64,000 bases of DNA from Apostichopus japonicus (Eukaryota > Echinodermata > Holothuroidea > Aspidochirotida > Stichopodidae), in NCBI RefSeq assembly GCF_037975245.1, contig NC_092576.1, forward strand, positions 33,396,611-33,460,610. The letters are read 5' to 3'. Positions 1 to 11,851 of the stretch are shown here, piece by piece. Position 1 is the stretch's first letter; every line of letters starts with the position of its first letter. The notes beneath the pieces were generated by a model that was given only the letters and a program-made list of their open reading frames with translations, did not search any database and had not been told where the DNA came from. The translations under genes and the position numbers were made by a program.

Positions 1-1375
1 CATAGTCACTGTGAGATATTTTCTAGTTTAAAGAAAAACGATATGATAAACTAGAAAACTAAAGCAAACAGGATTTTCTCGGTGACAAGGATGAATGTGA
101 GGAGTCCTGATAAATTTAAATAATAGATAAACACTGACTAAATTTGAAGATATGGACATACCTTTAATGTTTCTAGATTGCAGCTCTGCAGGAATTGACT
201 CCGAAGAGAAGGTGAGAGGCAACACACAGCCATCGAACCTTTTAAGTAGAAATAAAGAATTACAAGCAAAATGTTACAAATTAACACTGTAATCTAGCGG
301 GAAAACTATTATAGCAACACATCTTCGTTAAACTTATTGAACATATCTATTGAAAAGGATTAAAAATAAGAATAGCTTTACAATAAATAACGCTTGGTTA
401 TTATGAACCGTCAAAGGGAATACAATGAAACATGCTTACAGTAGGTGGTTCCTTACAAAATACAAGATAGCATCACTCAGGGTCTTAACAGTGCAATTAG
501 TTATCTGTATGCATGTAGGCTTATCCTAAATTGAAGTAAGATAAATGAGCTAGCTTCTAAAGGGAAAAATGGATTGAATATCTCATACCTTACTAAATTA
601 CGCATATTAAGTGAAAAAACGATGCCCCATAGTAGCCATCGGTTTGCAAGAAGGAGATTGAACCAGCACCAAATAATTAACGCACAGGGAAGCCTTGGAG
701 GCGGTATAAGCTTCCATTTGGGGGAGGGGAGTGGTACAGTTATATTTAACACCTAATTTTATTTAAATATATATGAAATTCCCCAATTTTATTTGTGAAA
801 ACTCGTCATGTACACTTCATTTCAAAGTTATCGTATTATAAATCGCTATACTTCTCTCTGCTCTTCACATAAGTCATTCTCCTCATTTATGTTTACCAGT
901 CTATCGTAAGTTTTCTTCTCACTTGCTAACAATATGATTTTTTTCTCTCAACACAAATGGACATAAACGTTTCTCAATGTCTTGTTTACCACTTTTATAA
1001 CAAAGAAAATGTAATATTTTCTTAGAAAATAAAATGTTGGACAACTGAATGTCCATGCCAAGACAATCGGAATCACAACCTTTCCATTCACGAAGTACAT
1101 TTACCTAGGAGACTTGTTGTTCTTCGCCTACATATATGTACATGTTATTTTAAATACACAATGACTAAGCCCTACTTGATTTATCTCGTTAAGTTTTCAG
1201 CGAAAGAATCTAATTTATTGCAGTTTTATAAGTTTAGACCAAAAATCTTTTTCTATAATATGAATGAATCATTTAAGGCTCGCCCTAGTCCTCTGAAAAC
1301 ACTTTTACTTTATCATTGCTCGGTAAACACAAACCTTTGTTATATTAAAGTGATGCCAATCTACCTTATATGAGA
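1..1375. other. AT-rich non-coding flank
   Basis: No coding region, RNA gene or repeat could be supported in this stretch. The open frames are short, overlap on both strands, and have no recognisable motifs or convincing splice borders. It ends where the DIRS copy A terminus begins. Confidence 0.5.
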
Positions 1376-1535
1376 ATATTATAAAACTTACTGGTTTATA
1401 TATTTACGAGTGACCCACTTACCTGTCTCCCCACAACCTATGCACCACATTCTACCATGTCTAGAATGCCCTAGTAATCTTTTAACACTGTACACCCTCA
1501 CTGACCCTAGTGACCTCCTTCATTTTGAGACCACT
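1376..1535. repeat. DIRS copy A left (3') inverted terminal repeat
   Basis: From about 1,417 to 1,535 this sequence is the near-perfect reverse complement of 31,143-31,260, including TGTCTAGAATGCCCT and CTGACCCTAGTGACC. The outermost ~40 bases differ between the two ends, as is usual for the non-identical termini of DIRS elements. The proposed terminus starts with ATA at 1,376, which overlaps the ATA that ends the right terminus. Confidence 0.8.
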
Positions 1536-1573
1536 TCTTCCCAAAGTGGCCCTCGGGGGAGGGTGGTGGGAAA

Positions 1574-1673
1574 TGGAGACAGGTAAGTGGGTCACTCGTA
1601 AATATATAAACCAGTAAATTTTATAATATTTACTTCGTTCCCCACTTACCTGTCTCCCCACAACCTATGCACC
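1574..1673. repeat. DIRS copy A internal complementary region
   Basis: The first half (1,574-1,617) is the reverse complement of the left terminus. The second half (about 1,628-1,673) is complementary to the right terminus at 31.2 kb, and the two are joined through a shared ATA. This head-to-tail copy of both ends is the diagnostic DIRS feature thought to template repair of the ends through a single-stranded circle. The right-end half matches 31.2 kb and not the copy B end, which links the two fragments. Confidence 0.8.
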
Positions 1674-1675
1674 AA

Positions 1676-2460
1676 GTGGCACTGCCCGATGGTGGGAGGC
1701 CCGAGGGGTGGGACCCCCGGAGCTCGTATCATCGAGCGACCAAAGCCAAATCGGCCTGTGATATGTCCGATAAGTAGCAGGCGACGAAGCGATTGGAGTC
1801 TTCCACGCCGTCGTCTTGCAGATGTCCACTATCGGAAAGCCTGCGAACAGGGCTGTAGAAGCAGTGAAACCCCTGTGAGCCATGGATCTGCCTGAACCTG
1901 CAGCCAGAGGGCGGATGGTTTCCACCAAACAGCGGGACAAGGTATCCTCCCAGGCTGCTGAGTGGGGCACTCGAAGGAGAAAGAACGGAGATGTCCAAGT
2001 ACCCAAGAGATCTTGTGTTCTGTTGAGGTACCACTTCAGTGCCCTAATGGGAAACCATACTGTAGTCTGTCCTCGGGGATCAAAGAGAAGGTCTTGATCT
2101 CTGGGATGATGATGTCTCCCGGTAGGAGAGCCCAAACCTGGTTCTAGCGAACGAGGGGTCGAGAACTATAAGCACCCCACAAAGCGTAGGACTGAAGGCA
2201 CCTTAGTCAAGGCGTGCCGTTGTTGCCTGGCTTGGAGCCGTACAGGAAGCCCCTGATGGAAGGCGGCAATAGCCGAACAATAGTTCTTGATCGTCGAAAA
2301 CTCTGCCTCCCTTCTTGGGGCAGTGTGGGTAAGGAGTCGGCGATCAAGGTTAGAAAGGCCATGGTAGGCAGAGTCTGTCTCGTTCGGCGTACTCCGAATC
2401 TCCGTAGGCAGAAAAAAGTAAGTCGCCACGGTTGTTCTCACTCTGGCGGTCAAAGTCCTT
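1676..2460 (-). pseudogene. Tyrosine recombinase remnant of DIRS copy A
   Basis: Reading on the minus strand there are fragments alignable by eye to the recombinase of copy B: TIKNYCSAIAAFHQG (about 2.3 kb), PIRALKWYLNRT (about 2.05 kb) and TASTALFAGFPI (about 1.83 kb). They lie in different frames, so several frameshifts separate them. The residues around the active-site histidine are reduced to AHRGF, whereas the family has an HxxR signature, so this copy cannot encode a working enzyme. The C-terminal tyrosine region (CYLSD) is present but in another frame. Confidence 0.7.
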
Positions 2461-3335
2461 TCTGTCTAAGGGAACACCAGACAATTTCCAGGCACCTAAT
2501 TGTAGGCCCTTGCTGTCCGGGTGAGCCAGCGCCCCCTGTCTATTGGACAACCGACTGTGGTTTGTCCGGCAGGATCGCCGGCTCGTCCGCGAGGAGCTGG
2601 AGAACTTTTGCCCGAATCAGGGTCAGCGGGGCCACTATGATGGCTGATCATGCCAAAAGGGGGGAAGATGTAAGCTTCCGGTCCGTTTCACGACAGGGAC
2701 CTGGCGTTATGTGGAAGGCCTGTGGGTGGGACCGCCTGAAACAAAGATGAGCAGCCCATTGTTGCCCTGTGTTGCAATCAGGTCTATCAGAGGTCTGCCG
2801 AACATGTGGAAAAAAACCTACTTCATGTTCGTTGCGAAAGGGTCCACTCGTCAGGGTGGAGCTGTCCCCTGGGCAGAGCATCGGCCATCACATTTTCCTT
2901 TCTGGCTCTCTGAGAGACTCGTAGGGCCGTGCCAGATTCTATAGCTGTGGTGAGGGTCTCCCTTGCCAGACGGCACTATCTCTCTGACCTGGTGCCACCA
3001 TGTCTGTTGACGTAGCTACACTATGTTACCACCGTCGTGTTGTCTGAGAGGATGGTGGCCAAAATGCCCCGTACCTGGGCGCCGGGGGACTCCAGAGAGC
3101 CCAACCCCCTGTATCTGCTGCTAAAGAAGACAAGGACAGCGGCCTGTATGGTGACCTTGTTAGCGCTTGCAGGACAGCTGCACTCGCAGTACTGTTTCAG
3201 TACCACAGTACCGCTGATGACTCCTTCAGTTATCAACCCGTTGCAATCAGAAAACTCTGAAGAAAAGGAATGTCCTGATGACGTAAACCTAGGCTGTACC
3301 CTGTAGGGAGGTTTAATGGAGGTTCTTTCCACGAT
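2350..3335 (-). pseudogene. RNase H and downstream domain remnant of DIRS copy A
   Basis: The fragment LSDNTTVVT near 3.03 kb corresponds to the TDNTTVVAY motif of the DIRS RNase H in copy B. The fragment RQGALAHPDSKGLQLGAWKL near 2.45-2.55 kb matches the conserved linker between RNase H and recombinase. The reading frame is lost several times. No reverse transcriptase motif is found above 3.34 kb, so the element is interrupted or deleted there. Confidence 0.6.
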
Positions 3336-3429
3336 AAAAAATATTAATCATAATATTGAGGAAAGAAAAGGCGTAGACCTATTGAAAGAGAATGATGCCA
3401 GAGGCGCCTAACAATATTACCCCGGTCAA

Positions 3430-3600
3430 CGAAAACCTGTCAAACATAGAGACAAGTATCTCCTGGATGGGAAGCTGCACTGACAAAAAAGTGCCTTGCC
3501 CAAGGAAACAACTGAATGATCTGGCCAGGACTCAGACCCGCAAGTCTTAGATCACCAGTCCACTGCCTTCACCACTTGACCACAGTACTCTCCAAAAATG
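3430..3600 (-). repeat. tRNA-derived SINE-like sequence
   Basis: On the minus strand the segment at about 3,515-3,590 contains TGGTCAAGTGG, which resembles the RNA polymerase III A box, and about 40 nt later GGTCTGAGTCC, which resembles the B box. Next to it is the CCTTGCCCAAGG palindrome often seen in tRNA-derived SINE bodies. No complete cloverleaf could be drawn, so this is called a SINE remnant and not a tRNA gene. Confidence 0.4.
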
Positions 3601-3924
3601 AGTACTGAAAGAACAGAATCTCACTCTGCTGAGTACAGAATCTAAAACAATGCTACCCTGCTACAAAAAAAAAGAGTACTGAATGGATAATTTGCTTCAT
3701 CAGAATCTTAAACAAAGCTACACTGCTACTGTTTATGTGACTCCTACAACTCTATGTATGTATTTAAGAACATATTTAGGATCATCCTGCAAGTAGGAAC
3801 TTGTGAAGAAGCCTCACTGGTTTAACAAAGCTGCAAGCTGACTGAAGTCAGTTTCTTACATACAAATTTAACGTCCATGATTATGAAAAGTAAACAACTC
3901 TGTAGCTGGACAACATACATTAAT

Positions 3925-4000
3925 CTTGGGGTGACTTGAACCGGGGACCTTATGACTGAAAGGCTTTAACCCTGAGCTAACTGAGCTATAGATCTACTCA
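3925..4000 (-). repeat. tRNA-like sequence, probably a SINE head
   Basis: On the minus strand the sequence reads TAGCTCAGTTAGCTCA, then a CCTT/AAGG anticodon-like stem, then GGTTCAAGTC. These correspond to an A box, anticodon arm and B box in the right order and spacing. The acceptor stem does not pair and the T stem is damaged, so a functional tRNA is unlikely. Confidence 0.4.
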
Positions 4001-4752
4001 TCAGAAACAAACTCCCAACAGGGGCTGTGAAGATGGTGAGAGGGTGGGTTTGTAGAAAATCCACCTCATAAATCCTGCTTAACGGAGCCCGGGTAGTTAC
4101 TCAGCAAACACAAAAGCGTTACTAAGCATGTAGTCTTTTGTTATGATAACGTTATTAGTGTCGAAGAGGTATGTCACCGAAAACGTTTTCAGGCTCATAT
4201 TTCAAAACGATTTACGTTAAGACATTAATATAACATTAATATAACATTAACATCGCCTAGAAACGTTATGTCGACGTTTTTACAACACCACATTTAACGT
4301 AATAAACACGTAATAAATGTTATGATAACGTACCCGTTACTCCTCAAATCTCTCTATGTCGAGACGTGTCAATTTCGTAGTGTAGTACAGTAGAAGTATC
4401 CAACTTCCTATTGAAACCACCTAGCGCATAGCCTATAGGCTATCAGGTGCTACGAAATGCAACTGTACTTAAAATGTCGGAACATCGAACATTATTCATG
4501 AAGCGCATACTGTATGCTCGGAGCGCGTTAGCGCTTGTACCTTTGCTGGGGTTTTATCCTACCCCTTTTTCCAACTTACTAACGCGTTTGTCTTGGTAAT
4601 TCACCCAAAAAATAGAGAGAGAGGCTTATTCCATGGGATCGCTGACGTAGTCGACAGCTCGTTGCAGCAAACGTTGAGCTTACACGTGTCAATCCAGCTG
4701 ACTGCTTGGCCCCCCTCCTCTCATGACAAATATACAGCGCGGGTATACTTTC

Positions 4753-4840
4753 TTGGCAGTTTGCCAAGGCTCTTAGAAGGCTTCGTTTTCCTGGAACTTT
4801 GCCAAGTTTCGAGAACGTTCTCTTCCTGGCAGGTTGCCAA
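4753..4840. promoter_or_regulatory. Cluster of NFI-like palindromes
   Basis: TTGGCAGTTTGCCAA at 4,753-4,767 is a perfect match to the TTGGC-N5-GCCAA consensus of nuclear factor I. Related copies follow at 4,791-4,805 (CTGGAACTTTGCCAA) and 4,826-4,840 (CTGGCAGGTTGCCAA), spaced 35-38 bp. A perfect 12-bp palindrome GAGAACGTTCTC lies between the last two. No gene could be attached to it, so regulatory function is inference only. Confidence 0.3.
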
Positions 4841-5106
4841 GGTACTAAGTAACGAGACTGCACTAGAATCGCTTCAGTTTGAGTATTTTAACATGCTCTG
4901 GAGGGGGTTCCACAAGCGTTTTAAACAACAAAACACAAGCAAGGTTTCAAACCTAGACATATGGCGATGAATTATAATGAGAGATAAGTATAATTAGCGA
5001 GGAGAATATGACCCATGAATGCCCAGGAAATCTATGTCATGTCCTGGTTTCTGCTGGTACTCGTTAAACACACATTTGGGATGTGTAGTGATAAATGGTG
5101 TAGTGA

Positions 5107-6120
5107 TTGCCATGTCTTTCCGCAATTGATTCGAACCTGTCGTCGCAGCTCAAGCTGCTAGTTCCGGGGGGCAACACTCCCCTGATGAAAGAGAATTTTC
5201 CCCTCTTGGAGGCGGGATTAACTTTGAGGCTGGGGATAAGTATATCTCCGTTTGCCGTGGGAACCTCGCTCGGGCCGGCTTTCCTTTCGGATTGGGCGTT
5301 TGCCCTTACTACCCCGTTCTGGGGGCCCAGCAGTTGTTGATCTCATCGGTTCCCGGCTCCGGGACCGGCTCCTGGGATCCGGAGTGGAACCTCGGTTCCG
5401 TACTCCCTGTGAGGTCTCGCCGGACCCGCAGTCTCGTCTGACCTGGGCCCCCGGTACCACTCCCCTCGACGCGGACATTCTGTCCATTCCGGTCGGAATT
5501 TCAAATGGGCTATTTATTGGCCTTGAGCCTTGCCCTTGCCTTCCCCCTTGGTCATAGAATCCGGACGGTGCCGGGACCTTGGGGGGCAATATCTCTTTCT
5601 CCTCTCTCTCTCTTCTCCGGCCTCTCTCGCAGGACTCGGGCTCCCGGAGCCTATCTCTGTGCGCATACCACGCTGGGTACCACTCTCCTCGACCCGGACA
5701 TTCCGTCCGTTCCGGTCGGAACTTCTAATGGGCTTTTTATTGGCCTTGAGCCTTGCCTTCCTTGGTTCGGAGGGAACGTCTGTTCCGGGCTCCTTCTGAG
5801 GTCTCGCCGGACCCTGGCTCTCCGGAGCCCCTCTCTTTGTGCGCACCACAACGGGTGCCGCTCTCTGCGGCCCGGACGGACTGTACGCTCTGGCCGTCTT
5901 TGTCATGGGCTTTTGTTTGGCCTTGAGCCTTGCCCTTGCCCTTGGTACTACATCCGGACAACGCCGGCACCTTGGGTGGCAAAATCTCCTCTCTCTCTCT
6001 CCATCTCTCTCTCTCTCTCATGGGGTTTTTGCTGGCCGAAGCCTTGCCCTTGCCCTTGGTACTACATCCGGACAACGCCGGCACCTTGGGTGGCAAACTC
6101 TCCTCTCTCCTCTCTCTCCA
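5107..6120 (-). pseudogene. DIRS gag-like (ORF1) tract with internal repeats
   Basis: On the minus strand the open frames are rich in Arg, Ser, Pro and Lys and include blocks such as STKGKGKAQGQTKAHDKDG preceded by runs of alternating Arg/Glu. This is the composition and order of the N-terminal gag region of copy B (Arg/Glu run, then a GKGKSKSK basic block). A CT-rich plus-strand unit recurs at about 5,507, 5,730, 5,908 and 6,022, each starting GGGCT(A/T)TTxxTTGGCC or a variant and running through CCTTGCCCTTGCC. The homology stops abruptly at about 6,120. It may be part of copy A. Confidence 0.55.
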
Positions 6121-6144
6121 CCTAGCGCGATGGTCCTTTTGGTG

Positions 6145-7925
6145 TTTTTTTCGCCATAGAGAGCATCTAATACGCTTGTAACTTTTTGGTCCTTTTGATG
6201 CTCTCGCACATAATGGTTTTGTCGTTGCCAATGCACATTCCAACTGCATGTATTTTCGACTTCGTTTGTACTTCTTTCACGCATATTCGGCAAAAGTTAT
6301 CGTTTCCAACAATTCCGGCTAACAATCAAAAGAACACATCGTCCATTTTTTTCATCCAGCTGTTTTAAAAACAAAATCTTTACGTATATTTCTCTATACG
6401 TAAATTTCATATTTTACACAGTTTTAACAGTTTCCCTATTTTATGACTCTTCGTATCTGCTTATTATTTAGTTCCTTTGACATCTTTCATAACGTACTAC
6501 ATTATTTCGAAAAATATGTCCCTTTTCTCAACAAAACTTTCACAACGCGGTAAGCCTTTCCGGCTGACACTCAATGCATTTTTAGTTCTTATGTGCACCC
6601 ACATCAATAGAACTTGCAATAAGAAATAACAACAACAATAACAAACATCAGCTGGTGTGCATTCAACATCACGTTTCTTACCGTCGATCTCGGAGTCTTA
6701 AAATGTGACACTACGTACTGTAACCGTCTCAAGATCATAAAATTATAGCCAAAACAAGTGATCACTGACAATTGAATTGGGTGAAATTGTACATAAAACA
6801 TATGTCTAAGTTGCGTAGACCTAGCTGTGTGTACAAGAAGTCCCAAACTCCAACTAACGTGTAGGCCTAGCCTAACTAACTTACAAGTTACGGTGGTTAC
6901 AAAACTTACGGTAGCTTAGGCCTATAATAACTAGGCTGTATAACCCTTAAATTAAATACTTATATTATTATTAGTGAAGGTAAATAGTAAATGACTAAAA
7001 CATTCTGTAGTTAGCCGTGACTTTGTTTACATTACAAGAGAAGGTTGTTAGTGTGACACACCTTCTCAAATTTATGATGCAACACTACAGTAGTACTAGT
7101 ACTAGAAGGATGGTCATAGTGAACCAAAATCAACAATTAGAATTGTGGTTGGCTAGGAATTTCATATTTTTTTTCATGTTTAATATAATATTTAATCTTT
7201 ACAGAAGGGCTGAAGTAAGCAATACATACAAAAGATGATTGGTATGTTCATTGCCGTGATAAGTGTAGCAATAATTCGTACTGAGAACAAATTCGTAGGA
7301 ACATCAAATCAGGCAATACCATTCCTGCATTTTCTATCTGCTTTTGTTTCTCCTTTCATATATATGTTTCATCATAAAGGAAGCATGATAATGGCAAAAT
7401 GATTCAACCAGCAGTCTGCACAATGCCCACTGTGTTGTTAACTTAAGATACTATTGAATCAAACAGTCAAGAACTCAATGATGTTTTCCACTTTGGCTAA
7501 AAGATACAAAATTGTGGAGTGACTAATTGGCTGGGGTCTCCCTACATGTGTGTTTTATACCTCAAATGCTGGCTCTACCCTCTGTAACAAATTTCAAACA
7601 ATTACTGTATAGTTTACTTGCCGCAAGTGATATACACATCACTGTGTAAAATATGTGGAAAGCTTGCCACCTACCGTATAACCAGCATTGTTCTGCATCA
7701 TACAAAATAGTCATATATAGATTTATTCATATATATGTTAAAGTTTACAAGCAGTGTCAGCAAAGTGTTTCAAACCAGTTGCAGGATGCAGTAATATATG
7801 GTCTTGCTTTGTTTATCCAGTAAATCCGGTGAGAAAGGGCAGATAGCCTGGTGGCCCGCTTGAAGCAAAACCATTTTTAAAAAAACTATCAAATTTTTAC
7901 TCGTTTAAAGCAAACGAGCAGTTTC
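6145..7925. other. Non-coding stretch, no gene recognised
   Basis: AT-rich sequence with short open frames only. The TGGTCC-containing motifs at 6,131-6,200 are discussed as a possible element end. Nothing else was supported. Confidence 0.45.
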
Positions 7926-8585
7926 ACAGGGATGTAGCCAGGGGGCAGGTGGGTGGGGGAACAATGGGAGCGATCTCTCCACTCCCCTGTGAGTACCCCT
8001 GAAAGTAAAATTCAACTAAAAGCAGGGGAAATCATTAAAGCTCCTTTTCACGTTGGATGATACTAAGTGACCCTTCTCACTCTTCCCCCTGAAAATGTGT
8101 CTGCTACTGTACGTAATACAAAACTCTTATAATAGTCGTTTTTTCTTGCCATGTGGGAGACATTTTGGGCAAACATTTTTGTGTACATCATGGAGCTCCG
8201 ATAAGCGTTATAATGCTCCCTTTGTGATAAATGCCCTTTTAAAATTATGTTCCTCTCCCACCACATTTCCATTTCTGGCTAAGTCCCTGTTCACAGCTAA
8301 TATTCTAGACCCATTTGTTCTGCCATTTTTGGTTAGGATGTTTTGGTCCCAAATCCTATCGAGCCAACTTTTTTCTGGACTCAACTTTGGATAGTTCTAT
8401 TTTCTGTTGTGTTAGCATTTACTTGATCATTGGAGTTACTCATATGTAACATGACCAAAGGCATATTTAAGAGAGTTGATACGAAGTTGGTATGATGATA
8501 ACATTGGGTGATGACATATGGAACACACTTATTTTACTTAAAACAAGGAACTATAGTGTCCATTGAAATGCATGAGACATATGGT

Positions 8586-9290
8586 TGCCGGACAACTACC
8601 CCCGTACATATACCACCCAGACTCATACCCCCAGGACAAGTACCCCCCTGACAATCAGCCCCAGACAAAACTTCCGAAACGGAATACCTCTGGGGACAAC
8701 TACCCCTGGACATACATCCCAAGGACAAATACCCCCCCAGGATAAGTACCCCCATGACAATTACCGCTGAGGACAATAACCCCACCCTCCGGCAATTACC
8801 TCCGGGAAAACTCCATCCACATGAATACACCGGCACAGATACCACACCCATGTTGCTACCCGAACTAAACCAGAATACGCCCAATGCCCCCCACCCCCCT
8901 CTCCCCGTGAACCAAACAGACCTTTAGCTGGTGAACCCCGTAGTATGAAAGCCCATTAGGGCCATGAAAGATAATTTTGTTAATCTGACATATCAGATTA
9001 TTATTCTGATATATCAGATTGTTATTCTTTTTCTTTCATAGCCCTAATAGCCATGCCTCACCCCCTACCCCTCCTGCGTCTAAAGGGCCAGTGCACACAA
9101 CGACCCTAGGGGGTGTTCGTTCGAGGAGGTAGTTGTCCGGGTGGGTAGTTGTCCAGGGTTTTGTTTTCCTCGGGGGTAATTGTCCGGTGGGAGTTTTCCT
9201 GGGGGTTATTGGCTTGGGTGGGAGTTTTCCTGTGGGTTATTGGCTTGGGTGGGGGTTTTTGTCTGAGGGTTATTTTTCCGGTCACGAGAT
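8586..9290. mobile_element. Palindromic fold-back element, copy 1
   Basis: The left arm (8,586-8,830) is built of degenerate repeats of GGACAACTACCCCC. The right arm (about 9,115-9,290) is built of the reverse complement, GGTAGTTGTCC. Between them is a palindromic core: CCATTAGGGCCATGAAAGA at about 8,951 pairs with TCTTTCATAGCCCTAAT at about 9,034, around palindromic TCTGATATATCAGA. No coding capacity is present. The core recurs at 16.6 kb. Confidence 0.55.
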
Positions 9291-11851
9291 ATAGGGCTTT
9301 GGGGAAAGAATTGTGTTCCCTTCATATTGGGTATCTGACTAACTTCTCACACCTCGTCTGCACATTTTTTGATTGGTATGGGGAGGGGTCTAAGGGGAGG
9401 GAGTGTAGATTGCTAGCTTAGCTTCATAACATGCTGTTCGTTCAACAACTTATGACGAATCATAGAAAGGATGAGAAGGTACGTCGTCGTTGTACATACG
9501 GTTGGTGACACTCATTCGAGTGCGGTCAGGTAGGCTATATGTATTTTATTACGCAGTGGCAAACTGTAGGCTTGTAATAAGCTATACGCTAAATTTAGCT
9601 AATTGCATTTGCCAAACTAAGTAAGTAGCTGAATCGGTAGGCCAGAATGTTAGTACGATAGTAATCGAGTTAACGAGCTGACGAGTATTCAAGATAGAAA
9701 AGCACTGACAAAATACCATGAAAAAAAAAAAAAACCCGTCTTAAAATATTTTTTTTACTCTGAAAGGGGGGGGGGGGAAGCAGTTTCTCCCACTGCTCCC
9801 CTGGCTACGTCCCTGAAAACAAGACAGTACACAAAGTTAAGGGATACGCGACGTTACCTTACAACACCGTATGTCAAACTCCTTCCCATATCAGTGGTAT
9901 AAACCCCCCCCCCCCCCCAAACCAAATAAAAAAAAACCTTACCCCCTATTTGCCCATCTTGCCAAGGGGTGTTGTCACTGCATATGTGAGGGGGGGGGTA
10001 TAATATGAAACGTTACGATGATATTAATCCGCATCTCCGCTGAGGTATCAAATACATAATAAATCAGCTTTATCGTCAACTGGAGACGATAGTCTACAGC
10101 ATGACATCATGATTGCACATAGCATCAAAACGACCAGTGTCGTTGCGCAATAGAATGGTCCGTTTGATTCATGGCTTAATAAATCCGGATTTTCTCGTAA
10201 AAAATCGGCGATAGACTAAAAAGAGAATCTCATATGACTATCTTTACTATTTGCTGAATTTATTCCTTCAAATTTCAGACTAAACCTCATAAAATGTGTG
10301 CCTGAAAGATCCTCCAAGGAACGTATAATGCAGGTACGTCTTGGTCTGTAGCAAAGACTCAATTTTGATGAATGTAAGGGTGTTATCATATTTCATAAAA
10401 CTTTTTATACCATTGTGTAATTGTGTTAAATTTGGTACTGTCAGAAAGACCATTTTCTAATTCACGATATTTTCAAATCTTATACATTTACAATGAAGTA
10501 TGTGCCTGTGACGTCAATTTTTATCGCGCAATGGTCAAAGTTACAACTTTAGAGGGCGTCCCTGTTGGTCCCTTTGGTGATTTTTCCTAGAATTCTCGCT
10601 AGGCTCGTCCACGATATAAAAGTAGACAATTAAAGACATGATCCGAGTCATGAACAAGGCTTAAAAGATAACACAATCTAATTGGGGGCACTTAAAATGT
10701 TTCTTATTATTAATATGGACTTAACTACGTATCGCTGGTTGTAAAAGATAAGGAAGGCCGAATTTGCGCAGTAATTATTTGAAATTAAATGCCCAGTCGC
10801 TTCATGCAAATTACTTGGTCCTTTAGGTGATGAGTATATCGTACGTTTTCGCTACACGCCGTAATTGGTCAATTTAAACTAACATGAAAACGTTTAAACA
10901 GATTGATACCATTCCGCTCGTATATAGGCACACAATGTAAACAAAATCGTGAAGGTGTGTCTAGATTTGGATTATTGTTTACAGAGGGACTGGATTTTTC
11001 TCAGTTTAAGAGGTTATGAAATGGAAAAAAATTCTTTATCATCGTATTCTGTATACTCGTAGCTTTCCAATGATACCCAATTTGTGTCAAACGAAGCTTG
11101 CACCCTCGAGGAATAAACGATCAAAACTTCGAGGGTAATAAAAACTTTCGAAAAATTGTTGTTTTTACGGTAATGCGGCGTGACGTCAGTCGAGGAACTC
11201 AGCTCACTTCCGAAACGCTATGTTTACATCTGAGAACACACAACACTACACTGTTGCAGCGCTCCGTAGTAATTGAGATTTGGTGTTTGGAGTTTTGTTT
11301 TTACGTAAATTTATCTCGTAACTGTTAAATATGCCGAGCTGATATGTGGTATCAGGGCTCCACCACAAGTAAAGACGGATTTCTACTGCAAGCTTTTCCA
11401 AAAGATGACAGAAATCGAAGAATTTCAACACGACTCGCTCAAAAAACTACACATACACAACGTTACGAGTGCCTGTAGGCCTATACTGTTGCCAAACTAC
11501 TTGTTATGACCATAGCCTATAGGCCTCCTTGATACAGCAAATGACGATATTTTTTTTGTTTACCTAATATTTTGCCCAAACCTTATAGCCAGTTGGTTAA
11601 GAACAATCAATACTAGATCTGCAAATTTTCTTGTGTTGTAAAACTGGCGTTGTGTTGTGATTTTACGTAACAGTTGGATGATACAATTCCACGGGCTAGC
11701 CTGTTATACAACGTAGGTCTAGGGCTATGTTACCACTACTACTATAGGGTTGCACTGTACAGAATGTCACATTTTCCTTGCACTGTAAGACACAAAATTC
11801 TAGAAGCTTCTCTACGAAGTTAAGTAGCAGGATCATCGACATTCGAGATAA
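9290..11851. other. Non-coding stretch with homopolymer runs
   Basis: Contains poly-A (9,721-9,734), poly-G (about 9,768-9,778) and poly-C (about 9,905-9,918) runs and a TIR-like GGCTACGTCCCTG at about 9,803. A small hairpin at about 11,102-11,137 pairs ACCCTCGA with TCGAGGGT. No gene was recognised. Confidence 0.4.

Larger units (their letters stand above)
1376..3335 (-). mobile_element. DIRS-type retroelement copy A, 3' part
   Basis: This is the 3' part of a DIRS-like tyrosine-recombinase retrotransposon read on the minus strand. It contains, from low to high coordinate, a terminal repeat, an internal complementary region, tyrosine recombinase remnants and RNase H-side remnants, in the same order as the fuller copy at 34.4-40.8 kb. 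The terminal sequence is a different subfamily from that copy (for example CCTATGCACC against CCTTAGCACC), so it is not a recent duplicate of it. All frames are broken. The matching 5' end lies at 31,275. Confidence 0.8.

Noticed and set aside
3925-4000. Functional tRNA gene
   Set aside because: The acceptor stem does not pair and the T stem is damaged, so only a tRNA-derived repeat is supported.
7927-9815. CAGGGATGTAGCCAGG and the inverse CTGGCTACGTCCCTG as ends of one DNA element
   Set aside because: The flanking 8-mers (CAGTTTCA and AAAACAAG) do not match and the fold-back element lies between, so they are probably ends of two different insertions.
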